DNA from: Moniliophthora roreri | Lineage: Eukaryota > Basidiomycota > Agaricomycetes > Agaricales > Marasmiaceae | Direction of reading: 5' to 3' | Assembly: GCA_001466705.2 (NCBI GenBank) | Contig: LATX02000200.1 | Location: 2,046,001 to 2,110,000, forward strand | Length of the DNA: 64,000 nucleotides | In this document: piece after piece, positions 11,402-21,044 of the stretch | How the letters are laid out: each line of letters starts with the position of its first letter | How positions within the stretch are numbered: the first letter of the stretch is position 1 | Made by a program: the position numbers and the translations under genes | The notes under the pieces: model-generated | Told to the model about the DNA's origin: nothing | Seen by the model: only the letters and a program-made list of their open reading frames with translations | Database searches by the model: none

Positions 11402-12750
11402 TCAGACGTACCATTTGCTTGCATACCAATAATCGATAATAGGAACGAGTATACCTCGTTTCTCGCATATTGGTAAGTGCGTTCTGAACTCCAACAATTG
11501 CATTTCCAGGTCCCTCGCTGCCTCCGAATCTGTGTCCGGTGTATCATAAATTGGAGCCTGTGGTTGCCTGGCTACATCCTCTTCGGTGAACCGGCAGGTA
11601 AAGCTGCATCGAAGTTCCTTGAGGTGAGAGAAATAGGGATACTGGAGTACAATATCCAGTCTTTCCCAATCTAAATCTTTGATTGAGCAAAGATAAGGCA
11701 AATTCAACACTTCAAGTTGGCCGTCTCGGTGAACAGAAGAGTTGGCTAAACCCTCCAAGACATCAACGAGTGATGGGGTCAAGACAGTAAAGGTGATTAA
11801 GCGAAGATTTTGGTATCTTGTGAGTTCAAGCCCGACAATATATTGATCTATGTATTCTGGGGATTAGTTAACCAGGACGAATCTTCAGCGCGAAGTCACT
11901 CACATAAGGCAGTCGCTGGTGAAGCTGGGTAGAAGCCGCCATCTAATACAAACTCCTCTAGGGATGCACTCGCTGAATCCAACAGACGTCTGACCCTCTC
12001 TGCTTCCAATGAACCTCCACGGCCATCAAATGTGTAGGAAGGCTGACGACAGCGGAATACACGCAAGTTGGGGGATGGTACCAACGCATCAAGAAGCTTC
12101 GCATCGTCTAAACCAAAGATCGAAACATCTTTCAAGTTTAGATCGGTTAGTGGCTGTCCAGATGTTGAGACGGGTACGGGAGTTGACGGTTCGAAGCACC
12201 CTGTCATCTTGAGAGAGTGCAGGAGAGGGAATGTATGGAGCAGCGCCGCAAATTCACCGTATGAATCAAAAACGACGTTGTACAAGTCTAGTTCCATGAC
12301 TGACTTGAAGCCTTCATGCAACACTCTCTTTGCCTGTTCTGATAAGGTGCACCATGTAATCCAGGATAGCGAAAGTTGTGTCAACTTCGGGACAATATCA
12401 AGAACCGTTCGTTTCCCATCAGGCGAGCGCCAAGTCAAGAGTTTGTCCAGCTGAAAGTCTGCTGGCTTGGGGTTGGCATAATGAGAGATGATGAGGGTTT
12501 GGACGCCAGCCTTGGAGAAGGTTTCGAATGGACTGTCGCAGAGGCGTAAAAACCTTGCCCCGATGGGAGATGCTTTGCTGTGATAATGATTATGAAGGAA
12601 TATGCTGCGGAAGACCAAAGAACGAGCTTCGGGCATCCAAGCGCGACATACGAGGGCGCATCGATTGAGATCCACGTTACTGGACCCTGGAGAGTTGTGC
12701 AGGTTGATAAATATGAGGCTGACGAGTTCTGGAGGCAATGGGGGTGCCAT
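11402..12750 (-). CDS. F-box domain protein
   Basis: Two exons on the minus strand (12750-11904 and 11847-11402; 56-nt intron, phase 1) give 430 residues. The start MAPPLPPELVSLIFINL leads straight into an F-box: LPPELVSLIF, then NRCALVCRAWMPEARSLVFR. The rest is leucine-rich, with repeated L-x-x-L-x-L units and an LHSLKMTGC-type pattern, as in the many agaricomycete F-box/LRR-like proteins. The F-box would bind Skp1 and place the protein in an SCF ubiquitin ligase; the target is unknown. An upstream in-frame ATG at 12852 exists, but the F-box normally sits at the very N-terminus, so 12750 was chosen. Confidence 0.85.
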
Positions 12751-13085
12751 AATGAAAGACAGGTGATACACTTGACGTTGTCGATAGTTGCAGCTCGAAA
12801 TGGTATAGTCACTGTGACAGCACAAATGAGTGGAGCGCTCAGCTCGCACCAAAGAGCATCAGCTTGCTAAAGTCTACTCGTCCACTTGGTAAGGCATGAA
12901 CATTGCGAAATCGAAGCGAATTTTTTGAGTGTAATATGTCATAATAAATCGTTTCTGAGAGGTTCAAGAAACGGAATATGTCAAGGTCAAGAAAACTGGA
13001 AATTGCCGAAACGTAGCTAGCTCATCTCAACGTCAACCAGCATTTCCTCGCAAGCCATCCATACACCCCTCAGACTCCCAAGAAG
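12751..13085. other. Intergenic, no gene seen
   Basis: Promoter side of the F-box gene; nothing supported. Confidence 0.5.
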
Positions 13086-13850
13086 GCGGCACTGGGCCCC
13101 AGACACCGATCAAAACCGAGCTCAACGCTAAGGAATGGGCGGAGCACGTGGCAAATAAATCGCTGGTAATCATTCCGACATTCGACGTGTGGGGACATTC
13201 TTTAAGTATCTGTACATCTGTACACGAACCTCGTCAACGCCCAATTATTGCAGACTGTCACCCAGGGGACGCTCAACATCTAGACGACGTGAAACCAAGG
13301 TTGAAGCCAGAAGAACTGGCGATATTACCACACGAACGACGAAAAGCCTCCACCAGTGACGTTCGGAAACTCATATGAGAACGAGTTCATGCTTTGCGTA
13401 GGAATCAATGCTCATACCTCGCGAAAAGGATTACATCGAGAACTTTCTTGCCCTGTTACGATACCGAGTGAATGGCGCATTGGTTGGTTCCACCAGCCGA
13501 CGCCTCTGACGACGATCCCAAGCCAGAGGGTATCATCTGGGAAGAGCACGTTTGGGGTGATTCCGGGATCGAATTGCAGGATGCTTTTGTGCTTATGGTG
13601 TACGTACTATTTCCATGCTGGCGGACTCGTGGCTGATATACTTTTGCTAAGCTGGAACCGGAAGATCTCAAGGTACTAACAGGAGCATCTCGCTGGCTCG
13701 ACATCAAGTCTGTGTCCATTTGCGCATTGGAGGTTCATGGTGGTTTGACGAAGCATAATCAAATACAGGCTTGCATCCTGACAGGAATGGATTTCTCTCG
13801 GATTGCCTCTCAACTTCATTGAGAAATCCAAGCTCAAGAACATCGAGAAG
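13086..13850 (+). pseudogene. Copy A of an unrecognised coiled-coil family, degenerate
   Basis: Pieces in several frames on the plus strand line up in order with copies B and C. NAKEWAEHVANKSL (13130) matches the WVEYVTNNEW block of C. KPRLKPEELAILPHERRK (about 13290) matches KPQLKLEELQTLPHEKRP. SDVRKLI matches ADVRNIA. DDDPKPEGIIWEEHVWGDSG (about 13510) matches SDDPSLSQIIW...WGASESG of B. LEPEDLKVL...WLDIKSV...ALEVHGGLTKHNQI (about 13660-13765) matches LEPKDLKGL...WLDPRSV...ALKVHGGLKCHNNI. Stops and frame changes interrupt it and the N-terminal coiled coil is missing, so it is broken. It lies opposite in strand to B-D. Confidence 0.55.
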
Positions 13851-14776
13851 CTGGCCTTGTCTACTGCCAAGAAATACCCTTCTCACCTTAACCCACGGAA
13901 AAGCCATGGTCAGAAAAGACACGGGCTTCATCATGCGCCACAAACGCAGCACTCTACTGCTCGCAAATTTCAAAAAAGGTTGTAATTCATTCCAGAGCTG
14001 GCTTTCGAAGGGGTGTAGGATCTCTGTCTCCATTCTAAAAAAACTTCATCAGGATTCACGAGTGAGCGTTCTATTCATGAATTTGCACAGAACCATCCTT
14101 ACTGCCTTGACAGTTGTCAACCATTGTCATTCCTGCATCTTCGCTGCCACCGGTGCTTCAATCATGCGTAGATTTTCAAGTTGCATTCTTGTTTCGCCCT
14201 CGCACTCTGGTTAACGTCATTATAGTACTGCGAAGGTCCGAACTGCACCCCACCTCCGCCTCCCTGTGAACAGCATGGGGAATGTCCGCCGCCTCCAGCT
14301 CCCGGGCAAGCCTCGCCCATCTCCATTTATTCGACCAGACGAGAGCTAACCCCTGCCACCGCCGATCCGCCCAAATGAGGGCCGACTGCTGTCAAGTTCA
14401 GGCCAACGACCAAGCGTCGCCTTGAGGGACTTGTTTTGCGACGCGGGTTACATAAAATACAACAAGACCATATCGTACATGTTTGTTGGTAGATACCTAG
14501 TAATTTACATTCCTTTACTCAGCTAGAGTTGTACACCGAAGTGTGCAGACCCCAAAATACAGATGAATTTAGGGAAAGTAGGGAAGACTAACAGAATCAT
14601 GTCTGAATGTCAAGACAGCAATCTGGTGGTAATTCTTTTGAGCTCAAAGGCTGTCTGCCATGACGCTCTATAAAAACAGGAGCACACTACAGGACTGTAC
14701 GTTGGAGTATTTCCTCGGATCGAGAGGATGCAGGCCAGAAAGATTGTGTCTTCAGAAAGTCCCAAAGACTCTTTGA
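13851..14776. other. Intergenic between copies A and B
   Basis: It contains short open frames (for example 13803-13985, basic) that I cannot tie to a family. It may include further remains of copy A. Confidence 0.4.
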
Positions 14777-15765
14777 CTACGGCTTTACAGGCCGACCAGA
14801 GTCATAACTGCCTTTTTGCCTAAAGACCTCCTGGATGGTGTCCACGTCGGCTTTCCTTCGAGTGAGAATTCTGTAGTATCTGGGGTCAAGACCGAAGCCC
14901 AAGATGAAAGACAGCACTTACATGTTGTTGTGGCACTTGAGCCCGCCATGAACTTTGAGTGCACGCACCACTACTGACCTTGGATCTAACCAGCCACACT
15001 TTGCTTTCAAGCCTTTGAGATCCTTGGGTTCCAACTGTCAAATAACTCAGGTTACATCTTTGCAATATGATATGGCGGACTACGTACACAATATGCCAGA
15101 CACGCATCTGCCATCCCGATTCAGAAGCCCCATAGATGTTCGCTCATCCAAATGATCTGACTCAGAGAAGGATCATCACTCACAGGTGTGTAGCTGTATG
15201 CGACGACAAGCTCGCTCATATCGAGTCTGGAGCGTTGAATATCTTTGGTCCAAGAGAATTCTTCACCAAGGACGTCAGCCCTATGTTTCGCAATGTTCCT
15301 AACATCCGCAATAGAGAACAAATGCATTTCACTATCTGGGGGATGATGAGCAGTGGGGAGTCTATCGTGAGGCAGAGTTTCCATCTCTTCGGCCTTGAGT
15401 TTCGGTCTGAAGAGTTCCATTGCACACCCCTTCGTGATGGTGTATACAGTGATTATGTTAGGTGTGTCTGGACTCTGTCTCCGAATGTAGACTTACCGGT
15501 ACGCTATCTTCATGCTGAAACTTCTCGTCAACTGGCCATTTGTTCTTGACAACATATTCTGCCCATTTCTGCTTCCTCTCCTCTTTCTCTAGCTTTGCCT
15601 TTTCTTTCTGCTCCTGGATTCTCTTCCTCTCATCTGCTTTCCTCTGCCTATCTTCTGCCTTCTTACGGTTATCTTCTTTCTTTCGCCTCTCTGATGCTCT
15701 TTCCTTGGGACCCTTCCGGCTCCAGATTTCCGGGAAGACGTTGATTGAGAAGGAGTTTTCGGCAT
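14777..15765 (-). pseudogene. Copy B of the same family, 3' half intact, 5' half broken
   Basis: From ATG 15765 (MPKTPSQSTSSRKSGAG) the frame must shift to reach the coiled coil (ERRKKEDNRKKAEDRQ, KQKWAEYVVKNKWPVDEE). It must shift again (1 nt extra) to reach FQHEDSVP before a GTAAGT donor. The acceptor used in copy C (..CAG|ACC) reads ..TATAC|ACC here, so it is lost. The later exons read cleanly: LPHDRLPTAHHPPDSEMHLF, ADVLGEEFSWTKD, then QIIW, then QLEPKDLKGLKAKCGWLDP with ALKVHGGLKCHNNI, and a last exon YYRILTRRKADVDTIQEVF ending GRPVKP and a stop at 14777. This copy shows the full length of the family (my estimate is about 300 residues). Function unknown. Confidence 0.6.
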
Positions 15766-16481
15766 GTTGAATGTCAATGTCAAGGTGGCTTGCCTTGTAG
15801 ATGGGAGTAGACGGTAGAGGAATGAGTGGTGTTCATATACTCAGCTTGGGGAACCAAATAGGGCGGCACAGTGACAGGCACACAAGGGGCACGGTTGATC
15901 TAGATCTGCCCCAATCAGATTTCCCATGCCCTGCTTATTCCCTTCCATCGACGTTTTCACGCTTGTTTCATGCATCATCATGTTTAATTGTAAGTTCAGT
16001 AAACGCTAAGTGGACGAGTATGGATGTTGTTTAAATTTGCATGTGTCTCATAGCAATTATGAGTGTCGACGTGTTTATGAGGCCAAAGTGTGGCGCATAT
16101 CGCCATTACTGGTGCTCTAAAGTAATCTTAACCCATATGGGCCCATAAACAGACCACACACCATTTCCCACTGCTGCAAAGTTTACAAGACACTTCCTCA
16201 ATCTCTGAGTTTATATCACAAGAATATATATATATATGTACAACAAAGCAGCAAATCACATACAATTACAGTACAAGAATGTAAATGCAGCAAATTAGAG
16301 TGTATTTCATAGTGCCAAATTGTTGTGACCAAGAAATGTCATTTTTGCCATGGTATCATCCATGCTAAGATTGTTCATAGATTCCTTCCAAACAGGTGCA
16401 TGTTCTAAGATGGTATGCCCATGTTCTTTCTAAGAAGCATGAGGTAGAGGATCATCTTTCCCACACTGGTCCTTTGCTTCC
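15766..16481. other. Intergenic; promoter of copy B and downstream of copy C
   Basis: About 100 bp upstream of ATG 15765 (to about 15860) resemble 17895-17990 upstream of copy D, for example GCTTGGGGAACCAAATA against GCTGGGGAACTAAATA. A short (TA)n run lies near 16226-16237. No sequence matching the 3' exons of copy B is seen here, so copy C seems truly short. Confidence 0.5.
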
Positions 16482-17087
16482 TTACAATGGGATTTGATGT
16501 GGTTCTCTATAGGCATCAGTCCAGACTAGTTCTTCACTGAGGATGTTCACCCTGTGCTTGGCAAGTTCTTCAACTGCTGCAAGAGAGTATAGATGCATTT
16601 TGCTCTCCGGAGGATGGTGACCAGTGGGACGTTTCTCGTGAGGCAATGTTTGGAGCTCTTCTAGCTTGAGCTGTGGTTTCATAAGTTTCATGGCCTCCTT
16701 TGTTACAATGGTCTGCACTATATCAGTAAGAGGCTAGTAAGAGTATCCAAGCAATGGCTTGTCACTTACTTGCATATTATTTGGATGCTTGAAGTCCTTG
16801 TCAACTTCCCATTCATTGTTAGTGACATACTCCACCCATTTCTGCTTTCTTTCCTCTTTCCCTTGCTTTGCTTCTTCTTTCTCCTGTTGTTTTTTCTCCT
16901 TCTCATCTGCTCTCCTTTTCTTCTCTTTATCTTGCCTCTGCTTCTCCTGTTCTTTCTCCTGCTGTCTCTTCTGCCTCTCCTCTTCTCTCTTCTCCCTTGC
17001 TTCCGCCTTTCTATGGTTCTCTTCTTCTCTCTTTCGCTTCTTTGCCCGCCTTTCAAAGTCTCGTATCTCGGCCTGTTCGGGATCCAT
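16482..17087 (-). CDS. Copy C: intact coiled-coil protein of an unrecognised family
   Basis: Two exons (17087-16770 and 16712-16482; 57-nt intron, GTAAGT..CAG, phase 0) give 182 residues. Residues ~8-85 are an extreme Lys/Glu/Arg/Gln coiled coil. Then come WVEYVTNNEWEVDKDFKHP and, in exon 2, LKLEELQTLPHEKRPTGHHP, ESKMHLYSLAAVEELAKHRV and EELVWTDAYRE. The protein stops there, whereas copy B continues for several more exons. I do not recognise the family. A faint likeness of the MHLYxxxxVEELAxxR helix to the XPA C-terminal domain was noticed and is only a suggestion. No signal peptide or membrane segment. It may be a truncated but expressed paralog. Confidence 0.65.
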
Positions 17088-17770
17088 TCAAGCTCTAGTC
17101 TCCCCTAGGCAGACTCCGCTCGCAAGCTCGCTGAATAAGAGTCTGCTTGAAATCACGGTCAGTTACCCGTACCTTCCTGCCCACCTTCCGCAAATCCATA
17201 TATAGAAAGAAAATAAATCATGTGACTTAACTTTTCGCTTGAGCTTTTGTTGATGATTCATTCAACGCGCCGCGTCCATCAGTAGCCCTTCGTTCTTTAA
17301 CTCTAATAACCCTATGATATGTCCTCATAATGCACTTCCTTTTCAACCCCTCCACTCCTTAGACGCCCTCGAGACTGTGTCTCCGCATTCCCTTGTCTGA
17401 CCACAGTCCCATTAAGGCTGCAGACAATACCTTCAATCCGACTAATACCTCAAAACCTCGTCGTCCTCGTGGTCCCAATGTCAAATATAAGAGGAAAAGT
17501 CATCGCATAATCGTTGCAAACCGTGAGAACGACGACGTTTTCGCGTCTGGTGGACCCAGCGGTGAAGAAACCTTACTACATTCACCTAATACACCGTATA
17601 TGCAAACTCCACATTCTAGTACAGAAATTGTGCGGAATGAAAGAAAGAAAGTTCTGGGCAATTTCCAGAAGAATGCGGCGACCTTCCGAGGAGTTATACG
17701 AGATGTGGGAGGCATTTGCCTCTGGAGCGGCTATGAAACGCGTTAGAAAAAATGACGCGTTAATCTCACC
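17088..17770. other. Region with a weak open frame
   Basis: An open frame runs on the plus strand from about 17363 to 17746, basic at its start and ending KKVLGNFQKNAATFRGVIRD. It has no ATG until residue MQTPHSS; TTG is the first near-start. It could be the last exon of a small gene or chance. No domain seen. Confidence 0.25.
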
Positions 17771-17799
17771 ATGCACGAAAAGCATGTGAGGTGCGGGTT

Positions 17800-17990
17800 C
17801 GGACCCGGAAAAAAAAGCAGACTATTCGAGCTCTGGAGGAACTTCCAGCTGTGGAGTTGCGGGGAAATATCGATTGGGAAGGAATTTTCGGCATGTCGAA
17901 CGTTGATGCCAAGGTCGGTTTGCCTTGTAGATGGTAGATAGTATACGACTGAACAACCTTCATATACATGCACAGCTGGGGAACTAAATA
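17800..17990 (-). pseudogene. Copy D: 5' fragment of the same family (promoter plus ~20 codons)
   Basis: ATG at 17894 gives MPKIPSQSIFPRNSTAG, clearly related to MPKTPSQSTSSRKSGAG of copy B. The similarity continues upstream for about 95 bp into the promoter. Downstream it breaks off after about 20 codons at an A/T-run, and no coiled coil or later block follows. It is an incomplete duplicate. Confidence 0.5.
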
Positions 17991-18777
17991 AACGCATCAC
18001 AATGTCAACGGCTGATTACTTTTGACAGCTGAATTACGGTGTGGCTGAACTCACGGACCCCAGATCTTCTAGATAACCAAGCTTGTTGGCCTAGATCTGC
18101 TTCTGATGCTCCATCATGAAACTCGTATAGATACTAGGCAATTCTGTATCTCAGCATGCTTTCCAAGGTCAGCTCTTGGAGGAGTTTTGAGGCGAATAAA
18201 ACATGCACACTGATGGTGAGGGGGAATATATTGACTTGACTGACAAGCAGATGTCAAACCGTCGACGACAACGTCGTAAGTCGATGCGAAAAACTGATTG
18301 ATTTGGATGAGTCTCTACTACTCAGATCCTGATACGAAATATATATGAAAGAACACGGTTCCCTCCCATCTGAAATTACATGGTTAGTAAGGTCCTCGAA
18401 AACAGCAAAAGAGTCAAAGGGAAGATCAGTTAACGGTTTTCTAGGCCGCCACTCTGTACGAGTGTAGTGCATGACATCGAGGTTGTTCTCAGAGCCCAGT
18501 GCGTTTCATCTCACGCGAGAATCTAGAAAGAACAAGCTCACCAGTGACACAGCTTGTGGGGATGCTCATGGTGGGAAGGAAAGAAAAATCCCAGGACTCA
18601 GGTCGATAGTACGTATTTATTTACTCGGGAGGGGCCAAGCGCAGTCTTGTGATGCCAATGTTTTGATGTTGAGCGCTACCGACGCGGTGTTAGTAATAAC
18701 CGGCTCGTACTCTATTCATCTCACTGTCATCGTCGATCGCGGCGACGGGCGCGCTTTGCTCGACGACGACCTCAACA
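17991..18777. other. Intergenic, no gene seen
   Basis: Nothing supported on either strand; it probably holds the promoter of the GIY-YIG gene. Confidence 0.5.
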
Positions 18778-20638
18778 ATGGGCACAATGTACAAAATCAA
18801 AGGAAAAATCAAGGATTTAATCGCAGAGCAGCTTGATCTCGTCGTATGTGACCAACTGTTTCTTCGAAGCATGGTACTAACACGTTGCCTCTCATCACAG
18901 CCTCAGTCGTCGAGCGGCCCTGATCCGTCGTCGAGCCCGCCGCCTCTCCCGCAGAGACCTCATTCTGACAATCATGACCTCGTTCAATCTTTTGATGCAC
19001 TTGCTTTGTCTGGTGGCACCAGACCTAATGCCTCTGACCCGTCGTTTGTCGGCGGTTTCAATCCTTATTCTCAACCCCAGGGCTCAGGGTCGGGGCCCGG
19101 ATTGCCCCCCAGACCGCCACCTGTACCGATGCCTGATGCCAATTATCATCGTAAATCGTCTTTGACAATGCAATATGCGCTTAATCCTCCACGCCCAGAT
19201 GCTTCAGCACCTAACCTCTTGACCCCGAATTATATTAGTGGATCACCTCCTTCTCGGCCATACTCGGCACCCAACTTCCCTAAACCTGTGTATGCCAATG
19301 CGTATCCGCCTGCATCCTCACCGTACCCCTTCAATCCATCTACACCGAATGTTTATGCGGGTGCACAATCTGTATCACCGGCGAAACCACTCCCATCAAT
19401 TGATACGTCTAATACTGCTCAGCCGGGAAAGAAACCCAGTCGGCCTCGGGCCTCATCCACACCACCAACCCCGACTTCAAACACTTCCGGTGCCTCTGGT
19501 CAAATTCAATGCTCTGGAATAACGAAAGCAGGCAAACGGTGTACTCGAGTCGTTAAGAATGGGCCGGCACTGACGGGTGTAATGGGAAGCAACACGATTA
19601 ACGGGCAGACAATAGAGAGATATTGCTTCCAGCACACAAAGGAATTGTTGTCACCTACAGGGTTTTATGCAAGAAAGCAGAGTTCTAGGACGCAGGAGTG
19701 GATCGATTTTGCCGGTGAGTATTTAGCTTGCCTATTCGCGACTGGCGTGTTGAAGCACTGGACTAGATTATATACCGGAATACCTACATCCAGATACTCA
19801 GGTTGCACTCCGAGTAGAGATGGAGAAAGCTCGTTCATCGTCTGATGTTGAAGGCTATATCTATACATTTGAAATACGAGGTTTGTCGTAACTTCCATCT
19901 CTCGGTTCAAGACGCTGACATTTCTCGTAGACCCAAATTCACCAAGGACGATCAAACTCAAAGTCGGACGCACTACCAACGTCGTGAAAAGGCTTAACCA
20001 GTGGGGCAAGCAATGTGGGTCCAAGGAACAAGTCCTGAGAGGGTGGTACCCGGGTACGGTCGACCCAGATGATGATGACGACGACGACTTAGCAGGGCAG
20101 AGTTTGATGAAAGGTCGTGTGAGAGCTGGAGGAAAGGGCGTTTGGTGTCATCGTTTGGGTGAGACTTTTATTTTTAGGCAAAGGATTTTGTGCTAGACTT
20201 TCCTACAGAGCGTCTGGTTCATTTGGAACTAGCTGATTTGGCGGTAAACCGAGCCTATCTGGAACCTGGATGGAAGCCCTTTGCGAAAGGGAAAGGCAAG
20301 GGAAAATCACAAAACACTATTCAAATAACAAGCTCGAACTCTGCATCCTCTGCTAATGGCACAACGTCGCCCAAGAAAGGAAAGGGCGGGAAGAATAACG
20401 CAGGCGTATTCACCAATGGGCTTGGAAACGGTGGCGGATTCGGTCCCTGCAAAGATTGTGCGTACGGTCTCTGTCTTCCAAAAGAGTCTATACTTATGAC
20501 TCTGCAGGTGGAACGATACACAAGGAAATTTTTGAATTTGCACGTATTGAGAAAGGGCCATACAAGGGTCGTGAATGGGAAGCGATCGTGAAAAGGGTGA
20601 TAGATGAGTGGGGTGAATTCGTGGAACAATACGTTTGA
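18778..20638 (+). CDS. GIY-YIG-type (T5orf172/DUF1766, Mug113-like) protein
   Basis: Several exons. The first ends at 18843 (57-nt intron to 18900) and is followed by a long Pro/Ser-rich exon. Then come short exons joined in phase at about 19714, 19881, 20159 and 20459, to the stop at 20638. The disordered N-half (~230 residues) leads to a Cys/His block, IQCSGITKAGKRCTRVV ... RYCFQH, probably a small zinc knuckle. After it comes VEGYIYTFEIR ... TIKLKVGRTTNVVKRLNQW, the T5orf172 form of the GIY-YIG nuclease fold (Y-I-Y, then K-V-G-R-T-x-N-x-x-x-R). A further CKDC pair occurs near the end. Fission yeast Mug113 is a meiotically induced relative. A DNA nick or structure-processing role is possible but unproven. 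Confidence 0.8.
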
Positions 20639-21044
20639 CTCTGCTGCATTCTGTTGTCCCTGTGCTATTATCTGCTGTCAATGTCACTGTACATCATGTA
20701 TCCTATACTCTCACGAATTGGGATGTAGCCGTAGTTTTCTTGAAATTTCCAGAAATTGCGGTCTCTGCTGCCTCAGTGCCCAGTGCTAACGCGTCCTTTT
20801 TCTGAAAGGGGATTTTTTATCATCTCGCAGTATAGACGCGCAGCTCGCAGTCAGTTAAAGGTGGAGTTTATTATCAGTTTCCTGTGCGGCGTGCTGTGGT
20901 TCAACTGTGGTTCGTGGATGTAGCGATCATTGTTTTTCCTAGTTTGTGCATCCAGCCTGCGGTGCACCCCCGAGACGTCAGCCTCATTTCTACGTCTTTC
21001 ATCATCTCTCACCTTACCCCCTTCACTTCGACCTTTTACTCAAA
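20639..21044. other. Intergenic; VPS1 promoter
   Basis: No gene seen. Pyrimidine-rich tracts just before the VPS1 ATG are typical of constitutive fungal promoters. Confidence 0.5.

Noticed and set aside
16482..16712. Copy C as an XPA/Rad14 DNA-repair protein
   Set aside because: Only one helix looks alike; the zinc finger of XPA is absent, so I kept it as an unrecognised family.
17760..17815. tRNA-like T-arm GGGTTCGGACCC followed by an A-run
   Set aside because: No D-arm, anticodon arm or acceptor stem can be folded around it; position 58 is not A.
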